A stretch of DNA of 48,883 bases from Brevinema_A sp051647535. GTDB lineage: Bacteria; Spirochaetota; Brevinematia; Brevinematales; Brevinemataceae. The translations under genes were made by a program, and so were the position numbers. The notes below the pieces were generated by a model. That model was not told the DNA's origin, ran no database searches, and worked only from the letters and a program-made list of their open reading frames with translations. Below are positions 24,906 to 33,609 of this stretch, piece after piece. Where the stretch lies: NCBI GenBank assembly GCA_051647535.1, contig JBOFEA010000016.1:1-48883 (forward strand), in the 5' to 3' direction. Position 1 is the first letter of the stretch. Each line of letters opens with the position of its first letter.

Positions 24906-25074
24906 GAAAAACAAAGCGTAAAGAGTACTTTGTGGGGTCTACACCTTATCGATTAAGCGACAATAATTAATAATAAAAATGCTTCTTTATTTTTAAATAA
25001 GGAAACACGAGTTATTATGAGTAGCTTATTATTTTAATTTAAGGACCCACACTAAAACTCTTTGCGCTATCATT
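24906..25074 (-). ncRNA. Rod-shaped structured RNA candidate, 6S-like
   Basis: The 183 bases between the convergent CvpA-like and phoH genes form one long hairpin. An outer 12-bp helix pairs 24915-24926 with 25057-25068 (one G-U), and an inner 8-bp helix pairs 24931-24939 with 25043-25051 (one bulged G). They are separated by an internal loop of about 5 by 5 bases. An AT-rich centre follows, with a further hairpin at about 24982-25005. A helix closing a large central bubble is the layout of 6S RNA, which mimics an open promoter for RNA polymerase. The minus strand is preferred because TTGGTT-18-TATAAT precedes it and CGCTTTGTTTTT ends it. The plus strand also has TTGGTT-17-CATAAT (24873-24901). 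SRP RNA and tmRNA motifs are absent. Confidence 0.5.
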
Positions 25075-26019
25075 TTAATTATTATAAGCTTGAATAATTT
25101 TCCTAACCAAGCCATGTCTGACAACATCTTCTTCAGCAAATTTATAAACAGAAATTCCATCTATATTTGATAATTTCTCCAATGCATCAACCAATCCAGA
25201 TTTACAATTTTTTAAATCAATTTGACTGACATCTCCCGTAACAACCATTTTTGAATTCTCCCCCAAACGAGTAAGAAACATTTTCATTTGATTGGGAGTA
25301 GTATTTTGAGCTTCATCTAAAATAACAAACGCATTAGATAATGTACGTCCTCTCATATAAGCTAGTGGTGCCAACTCTATACGACCGTCTGCCATCATTT
25401 TTTCGAACTCTTTCATTGAAATCATACTGCTTACAGCATCATACAAAGGTTTAATATAAGGATCTAATTTCTCCTCTAACGTTCCCGGAAGAAATCCTAA
25501 ATGCTCATCTGTTTCTATCACAGGTCTAGTAAGAATAATTTTTTGAAAATTTCCTAACGACAATTCATGAAGTGCACACGCTGCCGCTAAGTAAGTTTTA
25601 CCTGTACCGGCAGGCCCAATACCAAAAACAATATCATACATTAAAACATTATCAATATATTCTTTTTGATGAAGAGAACGAGCTTTTACTTTGGAGTACT
25701 TGGATACATCCAAAGCCTTGCTTTTGAAATCAGTATCATTAGTATGTTGCAAAACTTGACTACTGAAAATTTTAATATCATTATGAGTTATCGTGATATT
25801 ATCATTAGATAATGAAAGCATACGATCCATAACTTTTTTGGTATTTCGAATATCTTTGAAATTTCCTTTGATCGTCAATGTATTATCGGCATTGAAAAAG
25901 ATTTTGCTTCCCATATAACGCTCTAAACATCTTAAATTACTATCATAAACACCACAAAAATTAATAATATCTGCAGATTCGGATAAAGAAAATTTTATTG
26001 TCATTAAATCAGATTGCAT
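25075..26019 (-). CDS. phoH: PhoH-family ATPase
   Basis: The Walker A FGIGPAGTGKTYLAA (Lys141), the Walker B FVILDEAQN and the LTRPV segment define a PhoH/PhoL-type NTPase. An N-terminal KH-like region of about 90 residues fits the YbeZ/PhoL class, which works with the RNase YbeY in rRNA maturation. In many bacteria phoH is followed by ybeY; here it is followed by the RNA candidate instead. GAGG five bases before the ATG supports the start. Confidence 0.92.
   Translation of the reverse strand: MQSDLMTIKFSLSESADIINFCGVYDSNLRCLERYMGSKIFFNADNTLTIKGNFKDIRNTKKVMDRMLSLSNDNITITHNDIKIFSSQVLQHTNDTDFKSKALDVSKYSKVKARSLHQKEYIDNVLMYDIVFGIGPAGTGKTYLAAACALHELSLGNFQKIILTRPVIETDEHLGFLPGTLEEKLDPYIKPLYDAVSSMISMKEFEKMMADGRIELAPLAYMRGRTLSNAFVILDEAQNTTPNQMKMFLTRLGENSKMVVTGDVSQIDLKNCKSGLVDALEKLSNIDGISVYKFAEEDVVRHGLVRKIIQAYNN
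25081..25110 (-). promoter_or_regulatory. Promoter of the structured RNA inside phoH
   Basis: TTGGTT (25110-25105) and TATAAT (25086-25081) are 18 bases apart, lying within the last codons of phoH. The predicted start near 25074 is just before the outer helix of the RNA candidate. Confidence 0.5.
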
Positions 26020-26091
26020 AAGTTCCTCGTTTCTTAACTATTTATTCTACACAAAATAACATTTTTTTGCAAGGATTGACTATAAACAAAA

Positions 26092-26120
26092 TTGACTAAA
26101 CAAGATCAATCTAATATACT
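26092..26120 (+). promoter_or_regulatory. Promoter of the DUF4340 gene
   Basis: TTGACT (26092-26097) and TATACT (26115-26120) are 17 bases apart, about 40 bases before the chosen ATG. Confidence 0.65.
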
Positions 26121-26160
26121 ATAATTAGATAATTAAGATAAAAAAATAATGAGGATTGTA

Positions 26161-27126
26161 ATGAAAAAAGAAACCAGTATTTTTATTTCATTGTCTTTAC
26201 TTTTAATTGGGTTGGGCATTTTAATAATCACAGAAAAAAGAAAAATTCGTATCAAACCACATGTTCAAAATATTTCATGGTCGACAATGAGAAAAGATCA
26301 ACTAACAGGAATTGAAACCATCCTCTACCAAGATTCTAAAGAATTTCGTTATTCGCTCGAACGAAAAAACGCAGAGTGGTATCTAACCTATCCTATTCAA
26401 ACTGAAGCCTCAGCATCTAAATCAGCTATTCTTGCTAATGATTTTTTAAATTTAAATATACAAAGTACTATTTCAAATGTTTCTACAGAAGAATTTGAAT
26501 CTTATGGATTAAGTAATCCTATTTTAAAAGTATCCGGAATTTTCAAAAAAAATCTCACAAATAGTTTTATTGTAGGCAAAAAAACAAGTGTCGGCAATCA
26601 ATACTACATAGCAGAAAATAATATAACCAATACAGTATATATCATAGAACAAACCAATTTAGAACCGTTTCTTCAAGGAATTACAAGTATCATAAACAAC
26701 TATTTTATCACTCGATCAACAGATGAAATTTTAGAACTTAGCATTAGAAATTTCAAAGGACAAGAACTTTCATTTGCATATATCAATGGTTTTTGGATTC
26801 AAACTGCACCGCAAGAAAATACCCAAATTGATTGGATATTTCGACGATTTTTACTAAGAGTTAAAGATTTACAATTCAAACCAGAGACTATCATCTTTAA
26901 TACCAATAAGTCTACCCTTGAAAAAATTGGAATATCAACAAATTCATCACCAAAAATATCAGTAACTTTTCAAAATGGAAGTTTTTCAGAATTTTATATT
27001 GGAAAAGAACGGCAAGATAACACTTATCCTGTATTTATACCGTCTCAATCATTAATAGCACTTAGCGAAGATGATATTATTAACGAAATATTTTTAATTT
27101 CAGAAGATACTTTTGTAAAAAAATAA
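26161..27126 (+). CDS. DUF4340-containing membrane-anchored protein
   Basis: An N-terminal transmembrane anchor (ISLSLLLIGLGILIITE) is followed by two repeats of the DUF4340 pattern. The first runs from EWYLTYPIQTEASASKSAIL to YGLSNPILKVSG, and a diverged second copy lies around residues 205-310. The bulk should be periplasmic. DUF4340 proteins usually sit beside a GldG-like ABC transporter; none is found here. An upstream ATG at 26149 lies before the GAGG site, whereas ATG 26161 has GAGG six bases upstream and is chosen (321 aa). Confidence 0.8.
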   Translation: MKKETSIFISLSLLLIGLGILIITEKRKIRIKPHVQNISWSTMRKDQLTGIETILYQDSKEFRYSLERKNAEWYLTYPIQTEASASKSAILANDFLNLNIQSTISNVSTEEFESYGLSNPILKVSGIFKKNLTNSFIVGKKTSVGNQYYIAENNITNTVYIIEQTNLEPFLQGITSIINNYFITRSTDEILELSIRNFKGQELSFAYINGFWIQTAPQENTQIDWIFRRFLLRVKDLQFKPETIIFNTNKSTLEKIGISTNSSPKISVTFQNGSFSEFYIGKERQDNTYPVFIPSQSLIALSEDDIINEIFLISEDTFVKK

Positions 27127-27127
27127 T

Positions 27128-27739
27128 ATGAATAATCAATTGCACACTATTTATTGTTTATTTCTTGAATATGCTTACCTTAATGGATGTCTTATTTTTG
27201 AAGAAAACGAATTTAAAGGAATTTTTCTAAAAAAAGATTTAGAGCAAATGTTAAAAGTAAATGATCATTTTATTATTGATAAAAAAATATCCATATCTTC
27301 GGATAATATAGAAGATATATTATTTAATCAACCACCTAATTTGAAAATGAGGATTCCTTATATAAATTTTAATGGACAAATACTTGGATTATTATTATAT
27401 GAAGAATTTGTTTCTGAATTTTTTCCCCAAGATTTCCAAACCAAATTATCTTTAGTAGAAATTTTTGATTATCATGAACATCCGATTCTTATTTTAAATA
27501 TATTTAAAACTATCTTATATTTAAACAACAAAGCACAAGATTTACTGTCTCAAGAAGCTTTCGGGAAAAAAATTTCAAATGTTTTACTTGGATTTCAAAT
27601 GAGTTTTGACAATCACATTATTTTAACCAATCAAGATAATCACTCATGGTACTTAACTATTTCACACTCATTTTCTACACATGCTACATATCAAATCTAC
27701 CAATTTATTCCTATACAAAATAAAGATTCCTTATTATAG
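27128..27739 (+). CDS. Protein of unknown function, possible PAS-like C-terminus, 203 aa
   Basis: It starts one base after the DUF4340 stop codon, so the two are co-translated. No signal peptide or membrane helix is present, so it should be cytoplasmic. The second half (about 100-195: EIFDYHEHPILILNIFKTIL, YLNNKAQDLLS, then WYLTISHSFSTHATYQIYQF) has the order of strands and helices of a PAS domain, with a LNNKAQ-like segment where PAS domains have NxA. This is a fold-level guess only. Its end lies inside a perfect terminator hairpin. Confidence 0.65.
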   Translation: MNNQLHTIYCLFLEYAYLNGCLIFEENEFKGIFLKKDLEQMLKVNDHFIIDKKISISSDNIEDILFNQPPNLKMRIPYINFNGQILGLLLYEEFVSEFFPQDFQTKLSLVEIFDYHEHPILILNIFKTILYLNNKAQDLLSQEAFGKKISNVLLGFQMSFDNHIILTNQDNHSWYLTISHSFSTHATYQIYQFIPIQNKDSLL

Positions 27740-27754
27740 GAATCTTTATTTTGT
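27715..27754. terminator. Perfect 17-bp bidirectional terminator
   Basis: The left arm 27715-27731 is the exact reverse complement of 27738-27754, with a 6-base loop. It lies between the convergent unknown gene and rseP and overlaps the last codons of the former. Confidence 0.85.
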
Positions 27755-27778
27755 TATAAAAAATTATTTTTTTGAAAG

Positions 27779-29185
27779 TTATAAAACTTCTTTTGTATTC
27801 GATTTGGAAGATTGTTCTTGTTTATTTTCACGAACAAGATTTTTAATATCATTCACAAATACCAACGCTGCTAAGAAGATAAGAAATAAAATTCCAATTT
27901 GTTCAATAACAGCAAATACTTTTTCCGCTTTCTCACTATTTTTAAAACCGGATCGCAAAACAGTTAATACCAAAGCACCTCCGTCCAAACCAGGAAAAGG
28001 AAGAAGATTAAAAACAGCTAATGCCAAACTCAGCATTGTGACGAATTTAATAATCAAAGGGAAATTAAAGGTTGACGCGACATCTCCAACCACAGAAATA
28101 ATTCTTACAGGACCGGAAAGATTATCCTGAACGCTCAATTGACCAGAAAATAATTTCACTAACGAAGAAAGTATTTGAGAAATAGTACTTGAGATATTAT
28201 TCCATGCCATAGCAAATGCTTGAAATATATTTGCAGCCTTTGAGTGTACAACAATTTCTTTAGGGTATTCCGCACTGATTCCCATTTGTCTTACACCATC
28301 AATCATGGTAGTCATTACCTTTACAACATGAATTTTACCGTTTCGTTGAAATTCCAACTTCAAAACATTATTAGATAAGACAAAATCAGCTACTTGGTAA
28401 AAAAATTCAACAGGTTGATTATTAATGGAAACGATCTTATCACCGGATTGAAGACCCGCACGTTCAGCTGGACTATCAGGCAACACTTTACTAATAATAG
28501 AAGGTTGTACAGGTTTCACTCCGATCATACTTAAACCGGTTATAGGATCTGAAATAGGAGTTATCATACCGGTCATATTAGTTTTATTACGAATGAATGA
28601 AATTTGATAGTTTTGCTTTGAAGAATAAGATAAGATTAAAGGAATATCAAAAAATTTATTAACAGGAGAATTATCTATTTCAACAATAATATCACCACTT
28701 CTAATACCGGCATTCCAAGCAGGAGAGACTACAGTTTCTTGAGTTTGAGGATTAGTAATGGAAGGATAAACATATACTTGGTTAGTGAGTTGCCATTCTT
28801 GAAATCCTACCCCAAACAATATTGACATTAAAAGAAGAGCAAAAATCATATTAAACAAACTACCACCTATAATAGTGAGAAGACGAGCCCATAAAGGACT
28901 ATTACTTAAAGCTCTAGGATCAGTATCTTTTTGACCGGGAGTTTCTTCGCCAAAACCACAAAATCCACCAAAAGGAAGCATTCCAATTTGATAATAAGTT
29001 TCACCATATTGAAATCCCCAAATTGGTTTCCCCATTCCAATAGAAAAAGTATCTACACGAACATTGGACCATTTTGCCATTAAAAGATGCCCGGCTTCAT
29101 GAACAGCAACAAGAATTCCCAAAATAAACAGAGCAATAACAATTCCTAATATACTATTCAGCATATCCATACTAAAAAATTCCAT
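27779..29185 (-). CDS. rseP: Site-2 protease RseP with two PDZ domains
   Basis: This intramembrane zinc metalloprotease has HEAGH (His29, Glu30, His33) in the first transmembrane helix and NLLPFPGLDGG in the third. Two PDZ domains lie between (about residues 145-230 and 235-310, each with a NAGIRSGDIIVEI- or ERAGLQSGDKIVSI-type carboxylate loop). At 468 aa it is of normal size. Family members cleave anti-sigma factors or leftover signal peptides. AAGGAT precedes the ATG. It follows the rRNA methyltransferase gene by 21 bases. Confidence 0.94.
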   Translation of the reverse strand: MEFFSMDMLNSILGIVIALFILGILVAVHEAGHLLMAKWSNVRVDTFSIGMGKPIWGFQYGETYYQIGMLPFGGFCGFGEETPGQKDTDPRALSNSPLWARLLTIIGGSLFNMIFALLLMSILFGVGFQEWQLTNQVYVYPSITNPQTQETVVSPAWNAGIRSGDIIVEIDNSPVNKFFDIPLILSYSSKQNYQISFIRNKTNMTGMITPISDPITGLSMIGVKPVQPSIISKVLPDSPAERAGLQSGDKIVSINNQPVEFFYQVADFVLSNNVLKLEFQRNGKIHVVKVMTTMIDGVRQMGISAEYPKEIVVHSKAANIFQAFAMAWNNISSTISQILSSLVKLFSGQLSVQDNLSGPVRIISVVGDVASTFNFPLIIKFVTMLSLALAVFNLLPFPGLDGGALVLTVLRSGFKNSEKAEKVFAVIEQIGILFLIFLAALVFVNDIKNLVRENKQEQSSKSNTKEVL

Positions 29186-29206
29186 AAGTTATCCTTAAAA
29201 TTAAAT

Positions 29207-29941
29207 TTACCTGCCGGCTAAATCTTTACCCCAAATAGCTTGCATTGCAAGTGCTGCAGCTACAGAAACATTAAAAGAATCCAGTTTTTTAGTAGAAGGA
29301 ATAAACACTTTACGAGTACATAAATTTTTTATTCCTTTTCGAATTCCTTCACGTTCGGAGCCAAGAACCAACGCAATAGGAAGTGTTTCCGAAAACTCAA
29401 GTTGAAAAATAGAATCTTTTGATTCTCCGGTCAAAGCCAAAATTTCAAAATTTAATTCTTTCATTTTTAAAATTTGAGTTTTAAGATTATCAACATAGAT
29501 AAGATTTATTTTATATATAGCGCCTGCCGATGAACGTATTGTTTGAGGAGTTATTCGTGCAGAATTATCTTTGGGCAGAAGAATAAGATCAGCCCCTAAA
29601 AGAAGTGCAGAACGAATAATTGCCCCTAAATTACCGGTATCTGTAATTCCATCCAACAATAAAACTTTGTTTACAGAAGAAAAATCAATATCAACAGATT
29701 GATCCTCAGTTACTATATTTTCAGGTAGAGCTATTTGTGCAGTAACGCCTTGATGCTTTTGTGTTCCGGAAATCTTATCTAACTCTTTGGAAGAAACAAA
29801 ATTCATAGGAATTTGTTTTTCACGAATCATTTTTCGCAATCCGGGATATTTACTGCATTTGTCTTTATCAAACCAAACTTCTGTTAATTGAAGAGATTCA
29901 GTAAGAGCTTCTTCGATTGAATTTCGACCATAAATAAACAT
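29207..29941 (-). CDS. rlmB: RlmB/TrmH-type 2'-O-methyltransferase (SpoU family)
   Basis: The three SpoU motifs are present: motif 1 DTGNLGAIIRSALLLGAD, motif 2 ALVLGSEREGIRKG, and motif 3 IPSTKKLDSFNVSVAAALAM, which form the knotted SAM site. An N-terminal substrate-binding domain (FIYGRNSIEEALTE, then GTQKHQGVTAQ) favours RlmB-type 23S rRNA G2251 methylation over TrmH. The longest reading would start inside ackA; ATG 29941, 7 bases after the ackA stop, gives the usual beginning and is chosen (244 aa). Confidence 0.9.
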   Translation of the reverse strand: MFIYGRNSIEEALTESLQLTEVWFDKDKCSKYPGLRKMIREKQIPMNFVSSKELDKISGTQKHQGVTAQIALPENIVTEDQSVDIDFSSVNKVLLLDGITDTGNLGAIIRSALLLGADLILLPKDNSARITPQTIRSSAGAIYKINLIYVDNLKTQILKMKELNFEILALTGESKDSIFQLEFSETLPIALVLGSEREGIRKGIKNLCTRKVFIPSTKKLDSFNVSVAAALAMQAIWGKDLAGR

Positions 29942-29948
29942 ACAACGC

Positions 29949-31145
29949 CTATAATAATTGTTCGGTTTGAAGAGCAATCATGAGTTCTTCATTAGTAGGA
30001 ACAACCAATGTTCGGATTTTTGCAGAAGGAGTAGAAATATCTTCATATTTGGAACGATTATTTTTATTTTTTTCAGTATCGATTTCGATTCCTAAAGAAT
30101 TTAAGTTAGCAGTAACTTTAGATCTGAGATTTGTATCAAACTCACCCATGCCCGCTGTAAAGACAATCGCATCGACTTGACCGTTTAACTCAAAAAAGTA
30201 AGAACCGATTGTTTTCCTAATAGAATGAACAAGCATATCAATAGCTAATTCCGCTTTTTGATTACCTTGAGCTGCAGCTTGCTCTACATCACGCATATCA
30301 CTGGATACTTCAGAAATTCCTTTCAATCCGCTTTGTTTGTTCATAAGATCAGAAGCTTGGGAAAGTGAAAGAGATTCTTTTTCCATGAGGAACAAAGTAA
30401 TAGCAGGATCTATCGAACCACAACGTGTTCCCATCATTAATCCATCTAAAGGAGTAAAGCCCATAGAGGTATCAAGAGATTTGCCTCCACGTATAGCGGT
30501 AATACTAGCACCGTTTCCTATATGACATACAATTAAATTAACATCTTCAACATTTTTCTTTAGGAGTGCGGCTGCTTTGGGAACAACATATGCATAAGAA
30601 GTACCATGAAACCCATAACGTCTAACACCATATTTATTATAATATTCATAAGGAATAGGATATAAATAAGATACAGGAGGCATTGTTTGATGAAACGCAG
30701 TATCAAACACAACAACCTGTGGAATATTAGGGACAATTTTTTTACACGCACGAATCCCCATAATATTTGCAGGATTATGAAGAGGAGCAAGATCACAAAG
30801 CTTATCCAATTCTTGAAGCACACCATCCGTTACTAAAACAGGCTTACTGTAAGTTTCACCGCCATGAACAACTCTATGTCCTATTGCATTAAGATCATCC
30901 AATCCAGATAATACAGCATATTCACCTTTTACCAGAGATTCAAATACTTTTTCCAATGCTTCTTCATGATTTTGAAAAGGAATTTCCAACTCAACTTTAG
31001 GATGAGTGCCATTGGTATAACCCATAATAGACATTCCCAAACCTATTTTTTCAACAACACCTTTTGCAATAACAGATTGATCAGAAGTATTTAATAATTG
31101 ATATTTGAGAGAAGAACTCCCAGCATTTAAAACTAATATTTTCAC
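29949..31145 (-). CDS. ackA: Acetate kinase
   Basis: AckA interconverts acetyl phosphate plus ADP and acetate plus ATP. The N-terminal LVLNAGSSSLKYQL and HRVVHGG signatures, the GFHGTSYAYV segment and the adenosine-binding GAGMGE-like IVFTAGMGEFD are all visible. The length of 398 aa is typical. The start is GTG at 31145 with GAGG seven bases upstream. pta is not adjacent. The rRNA methyltransferase and rseP follow closely, forming one unit. Confidence 0.96.
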   Translation of the reverse strand: MKILVLNAGSSSLKYQLLNTSDQSVIAKGVVEKIGLGMSIMGYTNGTHPKVELEIPFQNHEEALEKVFESLVKGEYAVLSGLDDLNAIGHRVVHGGETYSKPVLVTDGVLQELDKLCDLAPLHNPANIMGIRACKKIVPNIPQVVVFDTAFHQTMPPVSYLYPIPYEYYNKYGVRRYGFHGTSYAYVVPKAAALLKKNVEDVNLIVCHIGNGASITAIRGGKSLDTSMGFTPLDGLMMGTRCGSIDPAITLFLMEKESLSLSQASDLMNKQSGLKGISEVSSDMRDVEQAAAQGNQKAELAIDMLVHSIRKTIGSYFFELNGQVDAIVFTAGMGEFDTNLRSKVTANLNSLGIEIDTEKNKNNRSKYEDISTPSAKIRTLVVPTNEELMIALQTEQLL

Positions 31146-31202
31146 AACAGTACCTCAGAATTTTTTATATTTTAACACTATATTTTGAAAGTTTTGAATT
31201 AT

Positions 31203-33248
31203 TTATCCGACAGTCATACCTGAAGGAATATCACCAGGATCAATTAAGCATAATTGAGACTTATCAGATGTAGAAGCCGCCAAAAGCATACCTTGAGACA
31301 ATTCACCCGCAAGTTTCGCAGGTTTAAGATTATAAACAACAACAATTTTTTTACCGATAAGTTGTTGAGGAGTAAAAAATTCCTTGATACCAGCCATAAT
31401 TTGACGTTGTTCATTACCAACTTGAATAGTAAGCTTCAATAATTTTCGTGATTTTTCAGGAACTTCTACATTTGTAATTTCAGCTACCCGAAGATCTAAC
31501 TTCATAAAATCTTCAATAGTGACTTCCGGTTTTGATTCAGGAACCAATATATTTGTAGATTTTCGTCCGGATTGACGATTTAATTTTTGAATTTGCTCGG
31601 AAATTTCCGCATCTTCTATTTTCCTAAACAAAATTTCAGCTGTTCCCAAATGTTGACCGGACTGTAGAGAACGTTGCATAACCGTTTGAACTCTTTCATC
31701 TTCCAGAGGTGTATTCTGCCCCAGCATAGCCCATAATTTTTCAGAAGCTTCAGGAATAACGCTATAAGAAGCAAACGCTAAAATTCTCAACGTATTTAAA
31801 CACACATTCAACACCGTCTGCAAACGTTCCGAATCGTTTTTAGCAAGTTCCCAAGGTTTCATTTCATCAAAATACCTATTGCCTTCACGAGCAATATCCA
31901 TAATCAATTTACAAGATTCACGAACTTTATAATGCTTAAACGCATCAAAAAGTTTATAAAGAATATTTTCTAAAATAGCAAAATGTTCTAAATCTTTCTC
32001 GGTATATTGAGCTTCAGGAACAATACCACCTTGTTTATGAACAAAAGTAATTGTTCTATTCACTAAATTACCGTAAATATTTGCTAATTCGTCATTATTA
32101 CGTGCTTGGAAAAAGCTCCAAGTAAAATCTGCATCTTTAGATTCCGGCGCATTAGCCGCTAATGCATAACGAAGCGTATCAGAAGGAAAATCCTTTACCG
32201 CTTCAGATGCCCAAACCGCCCAATTTTGTGAAGTTGAAATCTTTTCTCCTTCTAAATTTAAATATTCATTTGCAGGAATATCATATGGAAGAATCCAATC
32301 GCTCTTCTGCCCCATTAAAATAGAAGGCCAAATAACAGCATGAAACGGAATATTATCTTTACCAATAAAATGAATTAATTTAGTTTCCGGATCTTTCCAA
32401 TACTTTTTCCATAACTCAGGATTACCCTGCTTATGAGCCCACTCCATAGTAGAAGAAATATAACCTATAGGTGCATCAAACCAAACATATAGTACTTTAC
32501 CTTTTGCATCGGGAGTATCAAGCGGTACAGGAATCCCCCAATTTAAACTTCTTGTAATCGCTCTTTCATGAAGCCCTTCAGCCTTAATCCATCCTAAAAT
32601 AAACTTAGTGACATTATCTTTCCATGTTTTTTGGGATTCAATCCATGCGGCAAGTGTTGATTCAAAATCCTGTAGTTTCAAATACCAATGCCTATCTGTT
32701 TTAATAATAGGTTTAGCTCCTGAAAAAGAACTTCTAGGATTTACCAACTCAAATGGAGTAAGTAAAGTACCACATTTATCACATTGATCTCCACGAGCCA
32801 TATCATAACTACACTTAGGACATGTTCCTTCTACGTATCTATCAGGCAAAAATTTCTCTGCCTGTTCATCGTAAAACTGTTCTTCATCCTTAACAATAAT
32901 ATGATCATTCTTGATCAACTCAAGAAAAAATTCCTGTGAAAGTTTTTCATGTTGCGAACGAGCCGTACCGGAAAAGTTGTCAAATTTTATATTAAACTTA
33001 TCAAATGCTTCTTTAATTTCTTTATGATATCTATCAACAATTTCTCTAGGAGATACCTGCTCGGATTCCGCTCTTAACGTAATAGGCACCCCATGTTCGT
33101 CTGTACCGCATATATAGACAACATCATCACCATTTAAACGACGTGATCGTACAAAAATATCAGCAGGAAGATAAGCACCAGCTAAATGACCAACATGAAG
33201 GGGGCCATTTGCATAAGGTAAAGCTGAAGTGACTAAATACTTCTCCAT
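31203..33248 (-). CDS. metG: Methionyl-tRNA synthetase with C-terminal EMAP-like domain
   Basis: A class I synthetase of 681 aa. The HIGH motif is HVGH (residues 18-21), the KMSKS motif appears as KISTS in EGEKISTSQNW, and a zinc knuckle CPKC...CDKC lies near residues 144-160, which places it in the two-knuckle-derived MetG1 class. The C-terminal 110 residues (DFMKLDLRVAEITNVE to LAASTSDKSQLCLI) form the tRNA-binding OB domain that also dimerises the enzyme. AGGAT precedes the ATG. Confidence 0.96.
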   Translation of the reverse strand: MEKYLVTSALPYANGPLHVGHLAGAYLPADIFVRSRRLNGDDVVYICGTDEHGVPITLRAESEQVSPREIVDRYHKEIKEAFDKFNIKFDNFSGTARSQHEKLSQEFFLELIKNDHIIVKDEEQFYDEQAEKFLPDRYVEGTCPKCSYDMARGDQCDKCGTLLTPFELVNPRSSFSGAKPIIKTDRHWYLKLQDFESTLAAWIESQKTWKDNVTKFILGWIKAEGLHERAITRSLNWGIPVPLDTPDAKGKVLYVWFDAPIGYISSTMEWAHKQGNPELWKKYWKDPETKLIHFIGKDNIPFHAVIWPSILMGQKSDWILPYDIPANEYLNLEGEKISTSQNWAVWASEAVKDFPSDTLRYALAANAPESKDADFTWSFFQARNNDELANIYGNLVNRTITFVHKQGGIVPEAQYTEKDLEHFAILENILYKLFDAFKHYKVRESCKLIMDIAREGNRYFDEMKPWELAKNDSERLQTVLNVCLNTLRILAFASYSVIPEASEKLWAMLGQNTPLEDERVQTVMQRSLQSGQHLGTAEILFRKIEDAEISEQIQKLNRQSGRKSTNILVPESKPEVTIEDFMKLDLRVAEITNVEVPEKSRKLLKLTIQVGNEQRQIMAGIKEFFTPQQLIGKKIVVVYNLKPAKLAGELSQGMLLAASTSDKSQLCLIDPGDIPSGMTVG

Positions 33249-33282
33249 AATATGAAATCCTAATTTTTATTTTTACAAATTC

Positions 33283-33606
33283 TTAACGCTCGGTATGTAG
33301 TGAAATAAGATGATACAGCCAAAGAAAAAACCACGTACCAAATCCAGAAGCAATAAAATTAATATCAAATCTGTTTACTAGAAGAACATTAATATACGGC
33401 AACGTTTGAAGCCCCATTAAAATAGGAATCTTAAACAATTGGTCAAAAAAGAATCCTCCAAGAATAAATCCTACTGTTCCTACGATAAATCCTAATTTGA
33501 TTCCTCCAAGCAAATCTCGTTTTAAAATATAAATATATATTACATTTGCCAGCAATGAAAAAACTGTAACTATAAGAACAGAACTAACAAAGTAAACTAA
33601 TTTCAT
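33283..33606 (-). CDS. Small membrane protein of unknown function, 107 aa
   Basis: Three or four hydrophobic segments (about 4-28, 36-55, 62-78, 84-103) fill the protein. It starts 3 bases after the end of the DUF2723 gene and is therefore probably translated with it; a role as a partner of that glycosyltransferase-like protein is inferred from position only. No family is recognised. Confidence 0.65.
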   Translation of the reverse strand: MKLVYFVSSVLIVTVFSLLANVIYIYILKRDLLGGIKLGFIVGTVGFILGGFFFDQLFKIPILMGLQTLPYINVLLVNRFDINFIASGFGTWFFLWLYHLISLHTER

Positions 33607-33609
33607 AAA

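Noticed and set aside
24906..25074. The structured RNA as SRP RNA or tmRNA
   Set aside because: No GGAAGGAAGCAGCC-type tetraloop core and no tRNA-like end or tag reading frame is present.
31333..31360. TAAA-N16-ACCGATAA, similar to a sigma-28 promoter
   Set aside because: It lies inside metG on the strand opposite to the gene, the spacer is 16 and one core base differs. No gene follows on that strand.
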